Made by a program: the position numbers and the translations under genes. From Sporosarcina oncorhynchi (lineage in GTDB: Bacteria > Bacillota > Bacilli > Bacillales_A > Planococcaceae): a DNA stretch of 64,000 nt. A model generated the notes under the pieces. The model did no database searches. It was given only the letters and a program-made list of their open reading frames with translations, and was not told the DNA's origin. Each line of letters begins with the position of its first letter. Positions within the stretch are counted from its first letter, which is position 1. Positions 8,800-17,809 of the stretch are shown in pieces. Location: NCBI RefSeq assembly GCF_033304615.1, contig NZ_CP129118.1, forward strand, positions 306,001 to 370,000, read 5' to 3'.

Positions 8800-9850
8800 T
8801 GTGCAACTGTCCGCGCTGCTTATGAAAATGTACAGCAATTCGGGTGAAGCCATCTTCTTCTTTGATAGTAATGGAAAAGTGCTGTCTATGAACAAGGCGG
8901 CTGAAGACATTGTTAGTGAAGATGTATACACGCGGATGATGCAAGGAAGTACAGATGCGATTTGTCTGACATGTAAAGGGTTTACGAGTTCAGAAGAAAA
9001 ACAGACGTGCGTTTCTTGCTACATGTCAGACCCGGATAAGGATGTCGGTTCATTCCAAGTGTATTTCGAAACAGAGGGACGAGGCATTATTCCGTATTCA
9101 GGAAGTATTCAAACCATCGATACTGAAATGGGTATAAGGGCTTTTATGCTGCGTGATCTGACTGTGCAATACAAGACACAGGAAGAACTGAATCAGAAAC
9201 AGTTAATGAAACAAGTTATCAAGGCGCAGGAGAATGAACGGAAGCGTATTTCGCGTGAACTTCATGACGGCGTGGCACAAGAAATGCTCAGCTCGTTGGT
9301 AGATTTGCGCGTCTTGAAATATATGGATGTCGAAAAAGATGTTCTGAAGAAAGTTGAGCAGACGGAAGGTACATTAATGCGTCTGTTAGATGATATCCGT
9401 CATCTGTCCGTGGAGTTACGCCCTGCAACGTTAGATGATCTTGGTCTTGAAGCGGCGTTCCGTACACATTTTAAATGGTTGGAGAAGAATTACGGTTTTG
9501 TTGTCGTTTTCCACCCTGAACTACAATCAAAGCGATATGAAGGGGAAATTGAAACAGTCGTCTACCGGATTTGTCAAGAAGCGGTATTTAATGCGCTGAA
9601 ATATGCAGATGTTGACGAAGCTGTCGTCCGTTTATATGAGGAAGATAATTTTCTTCGTTTAATCGTGGCAGATGAAGGGAAGGGTTTTCAAATCGACAAC
9701 ACGACTCCCCAAGGCACAGGGCTCGGCGTTCACGGCATGAAAGAGCGTACGGAGCTAGTCGATGGTTCAATAACAATCCGTTCTGAAATAGGAAAAGGAA
9801 CGGTTGTACTATTGGATGTACCGATTCGTGAAGGGGGAGAAGGTTTGTGA
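8783..9850 (+). CDS. nreB: Oxygen-sensing histidine kinase NreB
   Basis: A 355-residue cytoplasmic kinase. The N-terminal PAS-like domain has Cys61-x2-Cys64-x11-Cys76-x2-Cys79, the same spacing as the four cysteines binding the O2-labile [4Fe-4S] cluster in staphylococcal NreB. The HisKA_3 phosphoacceptor region RISRELHDG (His161) and the HATPase region ([32 protein letters not shown]) follow. There are no membrane segments. Anaerobiosis is expected to keep the cluster and drive phosphorylation of NreC. Confidence 0.95.
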   Translation: MSRTNNVQLSALLMKMYSNSGEAIFFFDSNGKVLSMNKAAEDIVSEDVYTRMMQGSTDAICLTCKGFTSSEEKQTCVSCYMSDPDKDVGSFQVYFETEGRGIIPYSGSIQTIDTEMGIRAFMLRDLTVQYKTQEELNQKQLMKQVIKAQENERKRISRELHDGVAQEMLSSLVDLRVLKYMDVEKDVLKKVEQTEGTLMRLLDDIRHLSVELRPATLDDLGLEAAFRTHFKWLEKNYGFVVVFHPELQSKRYEGEIETVVYRICQEAVFNALKYADVDEAVVRLYEEDNFLRLIVADEGKGFQIDNTTPQGTGLGVHGMKERTELVDGSITIRSEIGKGTVVLLDVPIREGGEGL

Positions 9851-10494
9851 AAATTATTATCGCAGATGATCATGCCGTCGTGAGAAGTGGGTTCATGCAC
9901 ATCCTTAACTATCAGAATGATATGGATGTTGTAGCGACTGCAGCTGACGGTTTGGAAGCATATGAATTAGTAGCGAAACACCGTCCGGACATATTGCTCA
10001 TGGATTTGAGCATGCCGCCCGGCGAAAGTGGATTGATTGCTACAGGGAAAATCAAAGAAGATTTTCCGGAAACGAAAGTCATCATTCTAACGATGTACGA
10101 TGACGAAGAGTATTTGTTTCATGTATTGAAAAACGGAGCATCGGGGTATGTACTTAAAAACTCTCCCGATGAAGAACTATTGACGGCTATTCGTACGATT
10201 TATGATGGAGGTACTTATATCCACCCGTCCATGGCGACATCTCTAGTTCGACAGTTTGTGAAGAAGGACTTCGATGAAATGGAGACCGATCCTTATAAAA
10301 TTCTTTCTCGGCGCGAGATTGAGATCCTGCCACTTGTCGCAAAGGGATATGGCAATAAAGAAATCGCCGAAATGCTTTATATTTCTGTAAAAACCGTCGA
10401 AGCTCATAAGTCTAAAATCATGGAGAAGCTACATTTGAAAAACAGGCCTGAGCTCGTCGAATATGCACTGCGAAAGAAATTTCTAAACTTCTGA
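9847..10494 (+). CDS. nreC: Response regulator NreC (NarL/LuxR type)
   Basis: A 215-residue two-domain regulator. The receiver has the acidic pair DD near 7-8 and the phospho-Asp in LLMDLSMP (Asp53). The LuxR-type HTH is at the C terminus ([39 protein letters not shown] in part). The GTG start overlaps the nreB stop (GTGA). It likely binds the TAGGG-N4-CCCTA-like boxes at 819 and 1657, closing a loop on the nar operon. Confidence 0.95.
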   Translation: MKIIIADDHAVVRSGFMHILNYQNDMDVVATAADGLEAYELVAKHRPDILLMDLSMPPGESGLIATGKIKEDFPETKVIILTMYDDEEYLFHVLKNGASGYVLKNSPDEELLTAIRTIYDGGTYIHPSMATSLVRQFVKKDFDEMETDPYKILSRREIEILPLVAKGYGNKEIAEMLYISVKTVEAHKSKIMEKLHLKNRPELVEYALRKKFLNF

Positions 10495-10508
10495 CAGGAG
10501 GTGTGATT

Positions 10509-11036
10509 TTGACGACTGCCAATACATTTAAAAACGATTTGCCAGCGTTACGCATTCTTGAAAATGAACATAACTATCTATCCTATTTGATGGATGGTTG
10601 GCATGCAATTGTATTAGGGTTTGAACGTGATATCTATACGGAGGAAGAAGCGAGAGAAGCGATAAAAACATTACGCAAACTAATCGTGGAGTTCATCGAA
10701 CCTTTTAAGAACCATACGGAAAAAGAAGAGGGAATTCTGTTTCCTATGTTGTCTAAGTATATTGGTGACGAGCAAGGGCCAATCATGGCGCTTGAAGAGG
10801 AACACGAAGAGATCGACGCGTACATCGGCCATTTTCTGCATCATACACTGGGTGATATGGGTGCCTTGTCGTTACAGCAAATGAAAGATGTGGTGAAGGA
10901 TGCAGGGGAAGCCTTCGAAGTAATCATCATTCATTTCGTTAAAGAACAATCAATCGTATTTCCGATGGTGATTAATACATTACGTATTACAGAGCAAGAT
11001 CAATTGGCGGAGGAACTTCATACATCCATCATTTAA
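10509..11036 (+). CDS. Hemerythrin-domain protein
   Basis: A 175-residue single hemerythrin HHE-type helical bundle. Putative iron ligands are in ENEHNYLSY, FKNHTEKEEGILFP, LEEEHEEIDAYIGHFLHH and IIHFVKEQSIVFP. It may bind O2 or NO or store iron; its role here is not known. I chose the TTG at 10509, 5 nt after AGGAGGTG, since the GTG at 10503 overlaps that site. It follows nreC by 14 nt, so it is probably co-expressed with the oxygen sensor. Confidence 0.85.
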   Translation: MTTANTFKNDLPALRILENEHNYLSYLMDGWHAIVLGFERDIYTEEEAREAIKTLRKLIVEFIEPFKNHTEKEEGILFPMLSKYIGDEQGPIMALEEEHEEIDAYIGHFLHHTLGDMGALSLQQMKDVVKDAGEAFEVIIIHFVKEQSIVFPMVINTLRITEQDQLAEELHTSII

Positions 11037-11092
11037 TTAGTAGAAAGCAGATCTAACATGCACTTACTACTTTCAGAAATGGACTGATTGGA

Positions 11093-12604
11093 ATGGTTAA
11101 AAAAGCTCAGTTGCCGTTACAGACCGCAAACCTGGTTGTTGGATTCATGGTGTGGGTCCTAATATCTTCCTTACTCCCATTCATCGCAGAAGACATTGCA
11201 ATCCCCCCTGAGAGGTTAGCGATTGTCACGGCTGTACCTATCGTATTGGGATCGATTTTACGTATCCCCCTAGGTTATTATGCGAATGTTTTTGGAGCGC
11301 GTATCATCTTCATGGTTAGCTTCATCTTGCTGCTTTTTCCGGTGTTCTACATAAGTGAGACATCTACATTCACCGGATTGATTATCGGAGGGACTTTCCT
11401 TGGTATCGGAGGCGCGGTCTTCTCAGTAGGTGTTACATCGTTACCGAAGTATTATCCGAAATCCAAGCATGGATTAGTTAATGGGATTTATGGAATGGGG
11501 AATATCGGAACCGCAGTTTCGACATTTGCTGCTCCTGTCATTGCCACTCAAATTGGCTGGTCGATGACAGTTAAATTGTACTTAGTCCTATTGTTAGTTT
11601 TCGTAGCATTGAACTTTATCTTCGGTGACAAACAGGAAGTGAAAAGTAAGACACCAATTGTTGAACAGATAAAAGGTGTTTATAAAAATGAAAAACTATG
11701 GTTCTTCTCATTGTTCTATTTCATCACTTTTGGTTCGTTCGTGGCGTTTACCGTATTTCTGCCGAATTTCCTCGTAACCTATTTCGAGTTGGAGAAAGTA
11801 GATGCAGGGATGCGAACGGCTGGATTCATCGTTGTTGCGACATTACTGCGCCCGGTCGGTGGTTGGCTCGCCGATAAGTTTCAGCCGTTGTTCCTGCTCA
11901 TGGGTTCTTTTGCGGGATTGACTGTAGCTGCAATTATTCTGGCGTTTTCTCCCGGAATCGAATTGTATACAGTAGGCAGTATTTTAATCGCTTCAATGGC
12001 GGGGATTGGGAACGGCGTTATATTCAAACTCGTTCCATTCTATTTTAATAAGCAAGCGGGTATTGCAAACGGAATCGTCTCCATGATGGGTGGACTTGGT
12101 GGGTTCTTCCCTCCGTTATTATTGGCTACAATCCATTCCATGACGGGATCGTATTCTATTGGTTTCATGGCATTCTCACAAGTCGCGCTCGTCAGTCTTG
12201 TACTAGTTGTATGGCTCTACTATATGGATCGCTTATCCTTGGCAAAAGAAGTGTTCGATTCTACAGGACAAGGGATACTTGTCACGAACCCTGATGGCAC
12301 AATCCTGTCTGTTAACCCTGCATTTACGAACCTGACGGGGTATACTGAAGAAGAAGTGGTAGGGAGTAATCCGAATCTTCTCAGTTCAGGCAGACAATCG
12401 AAACAATTTTATACAACCATGTGGAGCATCATCGGTGATAAAGGTTCCTGGCAAGGCGAAGTTTGGAATAAACGCAAAGACGGCACTGAGTATTTAGAGT
12501 TATTAACCATCAATGCCGTGCAAAATAAGGCTGGAGATATCGAACGGTATGTAGGTACTTTCACGGATATTACTCCGCAATCCAAAGAGGGCAGCCGATC
12601 GTAA
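11093..12604 (+). CDS. NarK/NarT-type nitrate/nitrite transporter with C-terminal PAS domain
   Basis: A 503-residue protein. Residues 1 to about 380 form an MFS nitrate/nitrite porter of the NNP family. It has the Gly-rich signatures NGIYGMGNIGTAVSTF and GIGNGVIFKL...IVSMMGGLGGFFPP and substrate-type Arg residues (SILRIP, Arg57; TLLRPVGG). Residues ~387-498 form a PAS domain (GILVTNPDGTILSVNPAF, GYTEEEVVGSNPNLLSSG, GSWQGEVWNKRKDG). Normal NarK proteins stop after the last helix, so this fusion is unusual. The PAS resembles the flavin-binding PAS1 of NifL, including Trp-x-G-x-x-x-N/W-x-R-K-D. Gating by redox or O2 is inference. The ribosome site is weak. Confidence 0.9.
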   Translation: MVKKAQLPLQTANLVVGFMVWVLISSLLPFIAEDIAIPPERLAIVTAVPIVLGSILRIPLGYYANVFGARIIFMVSFILLLFPVFYISETSTFTGLIIGGTFLGIGGAVFSVGVTSLPKYYPKSKHGLVNGIYGMGNIGTAVSTFAAPVIATQIGWSMTVKLYLVLLLVFVALNFIFGDKQEVKSKTPIVEQIKGVYKNEKLWFFSLFYFITFGSFVAFTVFLPNFLVTYFELEKVDAGMRTAGFIVVATLLRPVGGWLADKFQPLFLLMGSFAGLTVAAIILAFSPGIELYTVGSILIASMAGIGNGVIFKLVPFYFNKQAGIANGIVSMMGGLGGFFPPLLLATIHSMTGSYSIGFMAFSQVALVSLVLVVWLYYMDRLSLAKEVFDSTGQGILVTNPDGTILSVNPAFTNLTGYTEEEVVGSNPNLLSSGRQSKQFYTTMWSIIGDKGSWQGEVWNKRKDGTEYLELLTINAVQNKAGDIERYVGTFTDITPQSKEGSRS

Positions 12605-12619
12605 TGATCGGAAGCCCTC
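12587..12619 (+). other. Strong hairpin spanning the narK-PAS stop codon
   Basis: GAGGGC (12587-12592) and CCGATC (12595-12600) pair with GATCGG (12606-12611) and GCCCTC (12614-12619). The loop holds the TAA stop of the transporter. No U-run follows, so it is not a classic terminator. It may stabilise or process mRNA between the transporter and moeB. Confidence 0.55.
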
Positions 12620-12650
12620 GCTTCATTGAAAGTAAGGAGTGGTGACGGAA

Positions 12651-13670
12651 ATGGACAATAGATATTCTCGTCAGACGCTGTTCAAACCAATTGGTAATGC
12701 AGGTCAGGCCTTATTGAAGGATGCCCATGTCGTTATCATCGGTTGCGGCGCGTTGGGCTCACCTATTTCAGAGACACTCGTCAGGGCTGGCGTCGGCAAA
12801 TTGACGATAGCTGATCGCGATTATGTCGAGTTGTCCAATCTGCAAAGGCAACAGTTATTTACGGAGCAGGACGCGTTGGAAGGTACACCGAAAGTGGTGG
12901 CAGCGGCACGTCGCTTGAAAGAAATTCGTTCGGATTGTGAAATCCATACAGTGCTAGACCATATCGACGGACCGTTATTGGAAGAAGTGGCGGACGGTGC
13001 TGACCTGATTATGGATGCGACCGATAACTTTGAGACAAGGCTACTGATGAATGATGTTGCCTGGAAAAAAGGGATACCGTGGATTTATGGAGCTTGTGTC
13101 GGTAGTTCAGGCACTGTCTTTTCGTTCGTACCGGGTGAAACGGCTTGCTTCCGCTGTTTGTTGCCTGTCATTCCTTCGGTTAATGAAACATGTGATACTG
13201 CAGGCATTATAGCGCCAGCTGTTCAAATCGTAGCGGCGAGACAGGCAGCAGAAGCGTTAAAGTGGTTGACGGGCAACAAAGAGTCAATGATGACGAAGCT
13301 ACTCCATTTTGATGTGTGGAACAATACACAAGTGGAAGCAGGAATTTCACGGTTACGCAACAAAGCATGTGAAACATGCGGGGAAATACCTACATACCCT
13401 TCCATCGATCAAGCGGAAGGGACAAATTACGCCGTGTTATGCGGTAGGGATACCGTCCAGATTATTCCTGATCGCAATCGTTCACTGACACTTGCAGACG
13501 GAAGACGGCTCGCGGAGCGATTAGGAGCAGACTATAAAATGACGCCCTTCTTCGTAGAATTCCACGCAAGTGGTTATCGTTGTGTCCTGTTTCAAAACGG
13601 CCGACTGCTCATTCATGGATTGCGTGATAGGCAAGAAGGACGTAAGCTATATCATCACTTTTTTGGATAA
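12651..13670 (+). CDS. moeB: MoeB/ThiF-family adenylyltransferase
   Basis: A 339-residue E1-like enzyme that adenylates the C-terminal Gly-Gly of MoaD to activate it for sulfur transfer in molybdopterin synthesis. The nucleotide-binding VIIGCGALGSPISE near 30, the RQ-rich NLQRQQLFTEQDA and MDATDNFETR are visible. Zn-type Cys pairs occur in CFRCLLP and CETCGEIP. No rhodanese domain follows; the C-terminal ~75 residues are of the MoeB type found in Bacillus. The ATG at 12651 gives the typical MDNRYSRQTLF start; two in-frame GTGs lie in the ribosome site. Confidence 0.92.
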   Translation: MDNRYSRQTLFKPIGNAGQALLKDAHVVIIGCGALGSPISETLVRAGVGKLTIADRDYVELSNLQRQQLFTEQDALEGTPKVVAAARRLKEIRSDCEIHTVLDHIDGPLLEEVADGADLIMDATDNFETRLLMNDVAWKKGIPWIYGACVGSSGTVFSFVPGETACFRCLLPVIPSVNETCDTAGIIAPAVQIVAARQAAEALKWLTGNKESMMTKLLHFDVWNNTQVEAGISRLRNKACETCGEIPTYPSIDQAEGTNYAVLCGRDTVQIIPDRNRSLTLADGRRLAERLGADYKMTPFFVEFHASGYRCVLFQNGRLLIHGLRDRQEGRKLYHHFFG

Positions 13671-13685
13671 GGGAAGGTGTATGGA

Positions 13686-14189
13686 GTGTCGCATTTGACA
13701 GAAATAGATACAAAACAACCGGTAATTATCGGAGTGTTGACGGTAAGTGATACAAGAAAGAAAGAGACGGATAAAAGCGGTGCAACAATTATCCGGATGG
13801 CAGAGAGTGCCGGTCACCGAATCGGGGATTACCGGATTTGTACGGATGACCCTGCTGAGATTATGACAGTCGTGGCAGATTATATGAGGCATGACGCTAT
13901 TCAAGCAATCATCATTACAGGCGGTTCGGGCATTAGCAAACGTGATCAGACAATCGAGACAGTCGCACCGCTATTCAATAAAAGTCTTGACGGATTCGGT
14001 GAGCTCTTCCGTTTCCTTAGTTATACGGAAGACGTCGGATCTAAAGCGTTGTTGAGCCGTGCGACTGCGGGTGTAATCGGGGAGAAAGTGCTGTTCGCAC
14101 TGCCTGGATCGTCCAAGGCGGTCGAACTGGCGATGGAGAAACTGATTATCCCTGAGCTGCACCATATCATTCATGAAATAACGAAATGA
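13686..14189 (+). CDS. moaB: Molybdenum cofactor protein MoaB (MPT adenylyltransferase-like)
   Basis: A 167-residue MoaB/Mog-type domain. It has IGVLTVSDTR near the N terminus, the IITGGSGISKRDQTIE loop typical of MPT binding, and the C-terminal LFALPGSSKAVELAMEKLIIPEL. It likely adenylates molybdopterin before Mo insertion by MoeA. The GTG at 13686 has GGAAGGTG 6 nt upstream; a GTG at 13677 lies inside that site. It follows moeB closely and converges with moaC. Confidence 0.9.
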   Translation: MSHLTEIDTKQPVIIGVLTVSDTRKKETDKSGATIIRMAESAGHRIGDYRICTDDPAEIMTVVADYMRHDAIQAIIITGGSGISKRDQTIETVAPLFNKSLDGFGELFRFLSYTEDVGSKALLSRATAGVIGEKVLFALPGSSKAVELAMEKLIIPELHHIIHEITK

Positions 14190-14220
14190 AAAAAGCGGTT
14201 CTGTCATTACAGAGCCCGCT
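14189..14220 (-). terminator. Terminator after moaC
   Basis: Read on the minus strand, AGCGGGCTCTGT-AATG-ACAGAACCGCT is followed by TTTTTT. The stem includes the last codons and stop of moaC. There is no U-run in the plus direction, so moaB is not clearly terminated here. Confidence 0.75.
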
Positions 14221-14698
14221 CGAAATCTCCATTCTTGCCGCCGGTCTTTTTCAATAGCATTGTTGGACCAATGATCATCTCTTTGCCGGCGGCTTTGCAC
14301 ATATCATAAATCGTTAACGCAGCGGCAGAGGCAGCAGTCAACGCTTCCATCTCAACACCCGTAACGCCTTTCGTTTTCACTTCTGCTTGGATATGTACTT
14401 CATATCGGTTGTTTGATTCGTCAATCTGCCATTCAAAGTGGACGTCGACACCAGTTAGAGGAATCGGGTGACACATTGGGATGAGGGATGACGTGTTTTT
14501 AGCCGCCATGATGGCAGCAACTTGCGCAACGGCGAAGACATCTCCTTTTTTATTCGTCCCTTCGGTGATTTGCGAATGAATCAGTTCATTCACAACGATG
14601 GATGAAATAGCAACTGCAGTTCTAGTCGTTACAGATTTATCGGAGACATCAACCATCTTGGCGCGTCCTTGGTCATTAAAATGCGTCAGTTCAGACAT
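14207..14698 (-). CDS. moaC: Cyclic pyranopterin monophosphate synthase
   Basis: A 163-residue second enzyme of Mo cofactor synthesis, turning the MoaA product 3',8-cH2GTP into cPMP. The conserved [39 protein letters not shown] and the C-terminal [13 protein letters not shown] are all present. The ATG at 14698 follows AAAGGA; an in-frame ATG 18 nt further upstream sits in the ribosome site. It is the only Mo cofactor gene on the minus strand, convergent to moaB and divergent from moeA. Confidence 0.95.
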   Translation of the reverse strand: MSELTHFNDQGRAKMVDVSDKSVTTRTAVAISSIVVNELIHSQITEGTNKKGDVFAVAQVAAIMAAKNTSSLIPMCHPIPLTGVDVHFEWQIDESNNRYEVHIQAEVKTKGVTGVEMEALTAASAAALTIYDMCKAAGKEMIIGPTMLLKKTGGKNGDFERAL

Positions 14699-14787
14699 TG
14701 CACTCAGTCCTTTCAAGGGTGGTTAGAATAATTTTTCAGTCATATATCGTCAACTTTCAGTATAGCAGAAGATAGGAGAAGATTCGC

Positions 14788-16044
14788 ATGGTCGAAATAA
14801 GAAAACCGATTCCAGTTACTGAAGCTATTCGTCAAGTCATGGAGCATGTTACGCACCTGGGGACGGAAATCGTTCCACTTGAAAATGCGTATGGAAGAAT
14901 ACTGGCGGCACCGATTATCGCCAAACACGATGTACCTCCTTTTGACCGATCGCCATATGATGGATTTGCAATCCGTGCAATCGATTCCGCTGGTGCATCA
15001 GGTGAAAACCGTATGCCTTTCCACGTAATCGGCGAAATTGGTGCAGGTCTCCTTGGAGATAAACCGATCGGTGAAAAGGAAGCATATCGGATTATGACAG
15101 GCGCGCAAATCCCTAAAAATGCAGATGCTGTCGTCATGTTTGAACAGACGGTGGAAAATGAAAATGGGTTCACATTGCGCAAACCATTCGATGCAGGGGA
15201 GAATATTTCGGTACAAGGTGAAGATTGTAAAGAAGGCGAATTGCTTATTGAGGCAGGCACACTCATCCACCCGGGAACAATCGCATTACTCGCGACATTC
15301 GGTTATGCGTTTGTAGAAGTCGCCATTACTCCCGTCGTCGGTATTCTTTCGACAGGAACCGAATTGTTGAACGTGGATGATGAGCTAGTTCCAGGTAAAA
15401 TACGCAATTCGAACGGTCCAATGATTCGCGCGCAGCTCGATCGTATGGATATCTCTTATAAATCGTACGGAATGGCTGCGGATGAGCTCGACATGTGTAC
15501 GTTCGTCGTGGAAAAAGCCTTAGCTGAAACAGACATGCTAATTACGACAGGCGGCGTCTCAGTCGGTGATTATGATTACTTGCCTGCCATTTACGAACGC
15601 TTAGGTGCCAAGATATTATTCAACAAAGTAGCGATGCGTCCAGGTAGTGTCACGACAGTTGCAGAGCTTAACGGCAAATTATTATTCGGATTGTCGGGTA
15701 ACCCTTCCGCCTGTTTTACCGGTTTCGAATTGTTTACAAGACCAGCTATTCTTGGGATGATGGGAGGCACAAACCCGTATATGCCAAGAATGAAAGCTAT
15801 ATTAGGTGAAGATTTCAAAAAGCCGAATCCGTTTACACGTTTTGTCCGTGCTTCTTGGGAGTTCACTCCGACAGGCGTCATTGCAGTGCCTGCAGGTTTC
15901 AATAAATCCAGTGCAGTCTCTTCAATCGCTCGCGGCAATTGCATCATCGTATTGCCTAGCGGTACGAGAGGGTTTTCGACAGGTGATGAAGTGGATATCC
16001 TCCTACTAGGAAGTGAGCTTGGCGTCAGTGAGTGGACGTTGTGA
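14788..16044 (+). CDS. moeA: Molybdopterin molybdenumtransferase
   Basis: A 418-residue enzyme inserting molybdate into adenylated molybdopterin. Domain order fits MoeA: N-terminal PFDRSPYDGFA and GEDCKEGE, central GILSTGTEL...GKIRNSNGPM, MLITTGGVSVGDYD, the KPG-like MRPG, and LFGLSGNPSACFTGFELF. C-terminal domain IV ends near SGTRGFSTGDEVDILLL. The ATG follows AGATAGGAGA. It starts the moeA-mobB-moaE-moaD-mobA-moaA run of overlapping genes. Confidence 0.96.
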   Translation: MVEIRKPIPVTEAIRQVMEHVTHLGTEIVPLENAYGRILAAPIIAKHDVPPFDRSPYDGFAIRAIDSAGASGENRMPFHVIGEIGAGLLGDKPIGEKEAYRIMTGAQIPKNADAVVMFEQTVENENGFTLRKPFDAGENISVQGEDCKEGELLIEAGTLIHPGTIALLATFGYAFVEVAITPVVGILSTGTELLNVDDELVPGKIRNSNGPMIRAQLDRMDISYKSYGMAADELDMCTFVVEKALAETDMLITTGGVSVGDYDYLPAIYERLGAKILFNKVAMRPGSVTTVAELNGKLLFGLSGNPSACFTGFELFTRPAILGMMGGTNPYMPRMKAILGEDFKKPNPFTRFVRASWEFTPTGVIAVPAGFNKSSAVSSIARGNCIIVLPSGTRGFSTGDEVDILLLGSELGVSEWTL

Positions 16045-16553
16045 AGACGCTTCACATCGTCGGCTATAAAAATAGCGGGAAGACAACACTGATCGCGAGG
16101 TGGATTCGTGTATTGAAGCAAAGAGGCCTGACAGTTGCGGTATTGAAGCATCATGGACATGGCGGGAAACCGGATCTGGCGGACAATGATACGGATACGA
16201 ACCAATTTTTAAAGAATGGTGCTAATGCGACAGTTGTGGCGGGTGGCGGAGCTATGCAGTTCATCTGGAATGAAGAGCCTGATTTCCTCCGTCTAAAAGA
16301 GATGGCGGCAACCGGAAAGCCCGACATCCTACTTGTTGAAGGGTATAAAGAGGAACGAGGCGATAAAGTGATTCTCGTTCGCGACGAAGAAGATTGGCAG
16401 ACACTCAGTCTTTTGCAAGGCCGGATTCTTATTATTGGTAGTCCGGATTTCGCTGTTGATTGTCCTCAAATAACAAATAGAGAACAGCATACTGAAATCG
16501 ATAAGTGGTTCAATGAATGGGTGGAGGAGGGGACTGGCGATGAAACAATATGA
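16041..16553 (+). CDS. mobB: Molybdopterin-guanine dinucleotide biosynthesis adaptor MobB
   Basis: A 170-residue P-loop GTPase-like protein (HIVGYKNSGKTTLIARW near the start; LKHHGHGGK; ILLVEGYKEE). It assists MobA in making the bis-MGD used by NarG. I chose the GTG at 16041, overlapping the moeA stop, because it gives the typical MKTLHIVG start; a GTG at 16032 is also possible. It overlaps moaE. Confidence 0.9.
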   Translation: MKTLHIVGYKNSGKTTLIARWIRVLKQRGLTVAVLKHHGHGGKPDLADNDTDTNQFLKNGANATVVAGGGAMQFIWNEEPDFLRLKEMAATGKPDILLVEGYKEERGDKVILVRDEEDWQTLSLLQGRILIIGSPDFAVDCPQITNREQHTEIDKWFNEWVEEGTGDETI

Positions 16554-16986
16554 AATTGTAGAAACACCTATAGATATCAAGCGGTATTCTGATTATGTTC
16601 TTCATCCTGCAGCGGGCGCGGTTACGATTTTCACTGGCAACGTACGAGAGTGGACACATGGTGTGAAGACGTTATATTTAGCGTATGAAGCGTATATCCC
16701 GATGGCGGAAAAAAAACTTGCGGAAATCGGTGCGGAAATGGAAGTGAAGTGGCCGGGAATCCGTGTGGCGATTGCGCATCGAATTGGTGAATTGCAAGTG
16801 TCGGATATCGCTGTTGTCATCGCTGTTTCTTCTCCGCATCGCAAGGCGGCGTATGAAGCGAATGAATATGCGATTGACCGCATTAAGGAAGTCGTTCCGA
16901 TCTGGAAAAAAGAGATTTGGGAAGACGGAGAAGAGTGGATTGGCGCACAGAAGAAATATCCTGAAAAGGGGGTTGAACAACAATGA
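16540..16986 (+). CDS. moaE: Molybdopterin synthase catalytic subunit
   Basis: A 148-residue large subunit that converts cPMP to molybdopterin using thiocarboxylated MoaD. Features: VTIFTGNVREWTHG near 30, LAYEAYIPMAEKKL, HRIGELQVSDIAVVIAVSSPHRKAAYEA, and the C-terminal PIWKKEIWEDGEEWIGA with the lysine-rich active-site segment. The ATG at 16540 follows GGAGGAGGGG. It overlaps moaD by ATGA coupling. Confidence 0.95.
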   Translation: MKQYEIVETPIDIKRYSDYVLHPAAGAVTIFTGNVREWTHGVKTLYLAYEAYIPMAEKKLAEIGAEMEVKWPGIRVAIAHRIGELQVSDIAVVIAVSSPHRKAAYEANEYAIDRIKEVVPIWKKEIWEDGEEWIGAQKKYPEKGVEQQ

Positions 16987-17216
16987 TACAAGTAAATTAT
17001 TTCGCGCGGTTGCGGGAGTTGACGGGTAAAGGCCAGGAGACGCTCAATCGCGACTCAATGACAGTTAAGGAACTGTTGGAGTGGGCAGAAAATACGTATC
17101 CCGGTTTTGGAGCTGACACAATTCAAGTTGCGGTGAATGAGGAGTATGCCCTGAAAGATGATCCGATCCGTTCAGGTGATATATGCGCCTTCATCCCGCC
17201 CGTGAGTGGGGGCTAA
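16983..17216 (+). CDS. moaD: Molybdopterin synthase sulfur carrier subunit
   Basis: A 77-residue ubiquitin-fold protein ending in SGG, the Gly-Gly tail adenylated by MoeB and then thiocarboxylated. It contains NYFARLRELTGK and the family-typical AFIPPVSGG. Its ATG overlaps the moaE stop, so the two synthase subunits are translationally coupled. Confidence 0.95.
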   Translation: MIQVNYFARLRELTGKGQETLNRDSMTVKELLEWAENTYPGFGADTIQVAVNEEYALKDDPIRSGDICAFIPPVSGG

Positions 17217-17809
17217 TGAAGACGGTTGGCGTCGTTCTTGCAGGTGGATTATCGAGCAGGTATGGTTCACCGAAGGCGTTTGCGAAGTGGAATGGGTTTT
17301 ATTTCTATGAACTGGCAATGAATGTGCTGGCACCGTATTGTGATGAAGTTGTCATCGTGACAAGACCGGAATTGGCTGGAAAGTTTGACCACACATTACG
17401 AGTAGTGACGGATCTTGCGGAAGTTGCGGGAGAGGGACCGCTTGCGGGGATCTTATCCGGCATGGATGCGGTTGATGCTGATCGATATATCGTATTGCCG
17501 TGTGATATGCCGTTCATGACGAGTGAAGTGATTGCCAGGCTAGTCGAAAGGCATGAGTCAGCTGTAACGGCTGTCGTACAGGAAGGGAAACTGCATCCGC
17601 TTGTGTCTGTTTGGTCGGGTAAGGCGAAAGTGGAATTGCTGTCTGCACTTGAAAGCGGACAGCGCAAAGTGATGAAAGTGCAGGAAAAGCTTGGCGTGAA
17701 ATGGATTGAAGGCATTACGTTAAGTGACAATCCCCAACACGTCCTAAAGAATGTGAATACTCCGGACATCTTGAGAGGAGTTGACCTAGATGAATCCGAT
17801 TGTAGATAA
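17216..17809 (+). CDS. mobA: Molybdenum cofactor guanylyltransferase
   Basis: A 197-residue nucleotidyltransferase that attaches GMP to molybdopterin. The N-terminal [20 protein letters not shown] holds the Gly-rich GTP site and catalytic Lys; [11 protein letters not shown] holds the metal-binding Asp. The ATG overlaps the moaD stop (TAATG). It overlaps moaA by 20 nt. Confidence 0.94.
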   Translation: MKTVGVVLAGGLSSRYGSPKAFAKWNGFYFYELAMNVLAPYCDEVVIVTRPELAGKFDHTLRVVTDLAEVAGEGPLAGILSGMDAVDADRYIVLPCDMPFMTSEVIARLVERHESAVTAVVQEGKLHPLVSVWSGKAKVELLSALESGQRKVMKVQEKLGVKWIEGITLSDNPQHVLKNVNTPDILRGVDLDESDCR

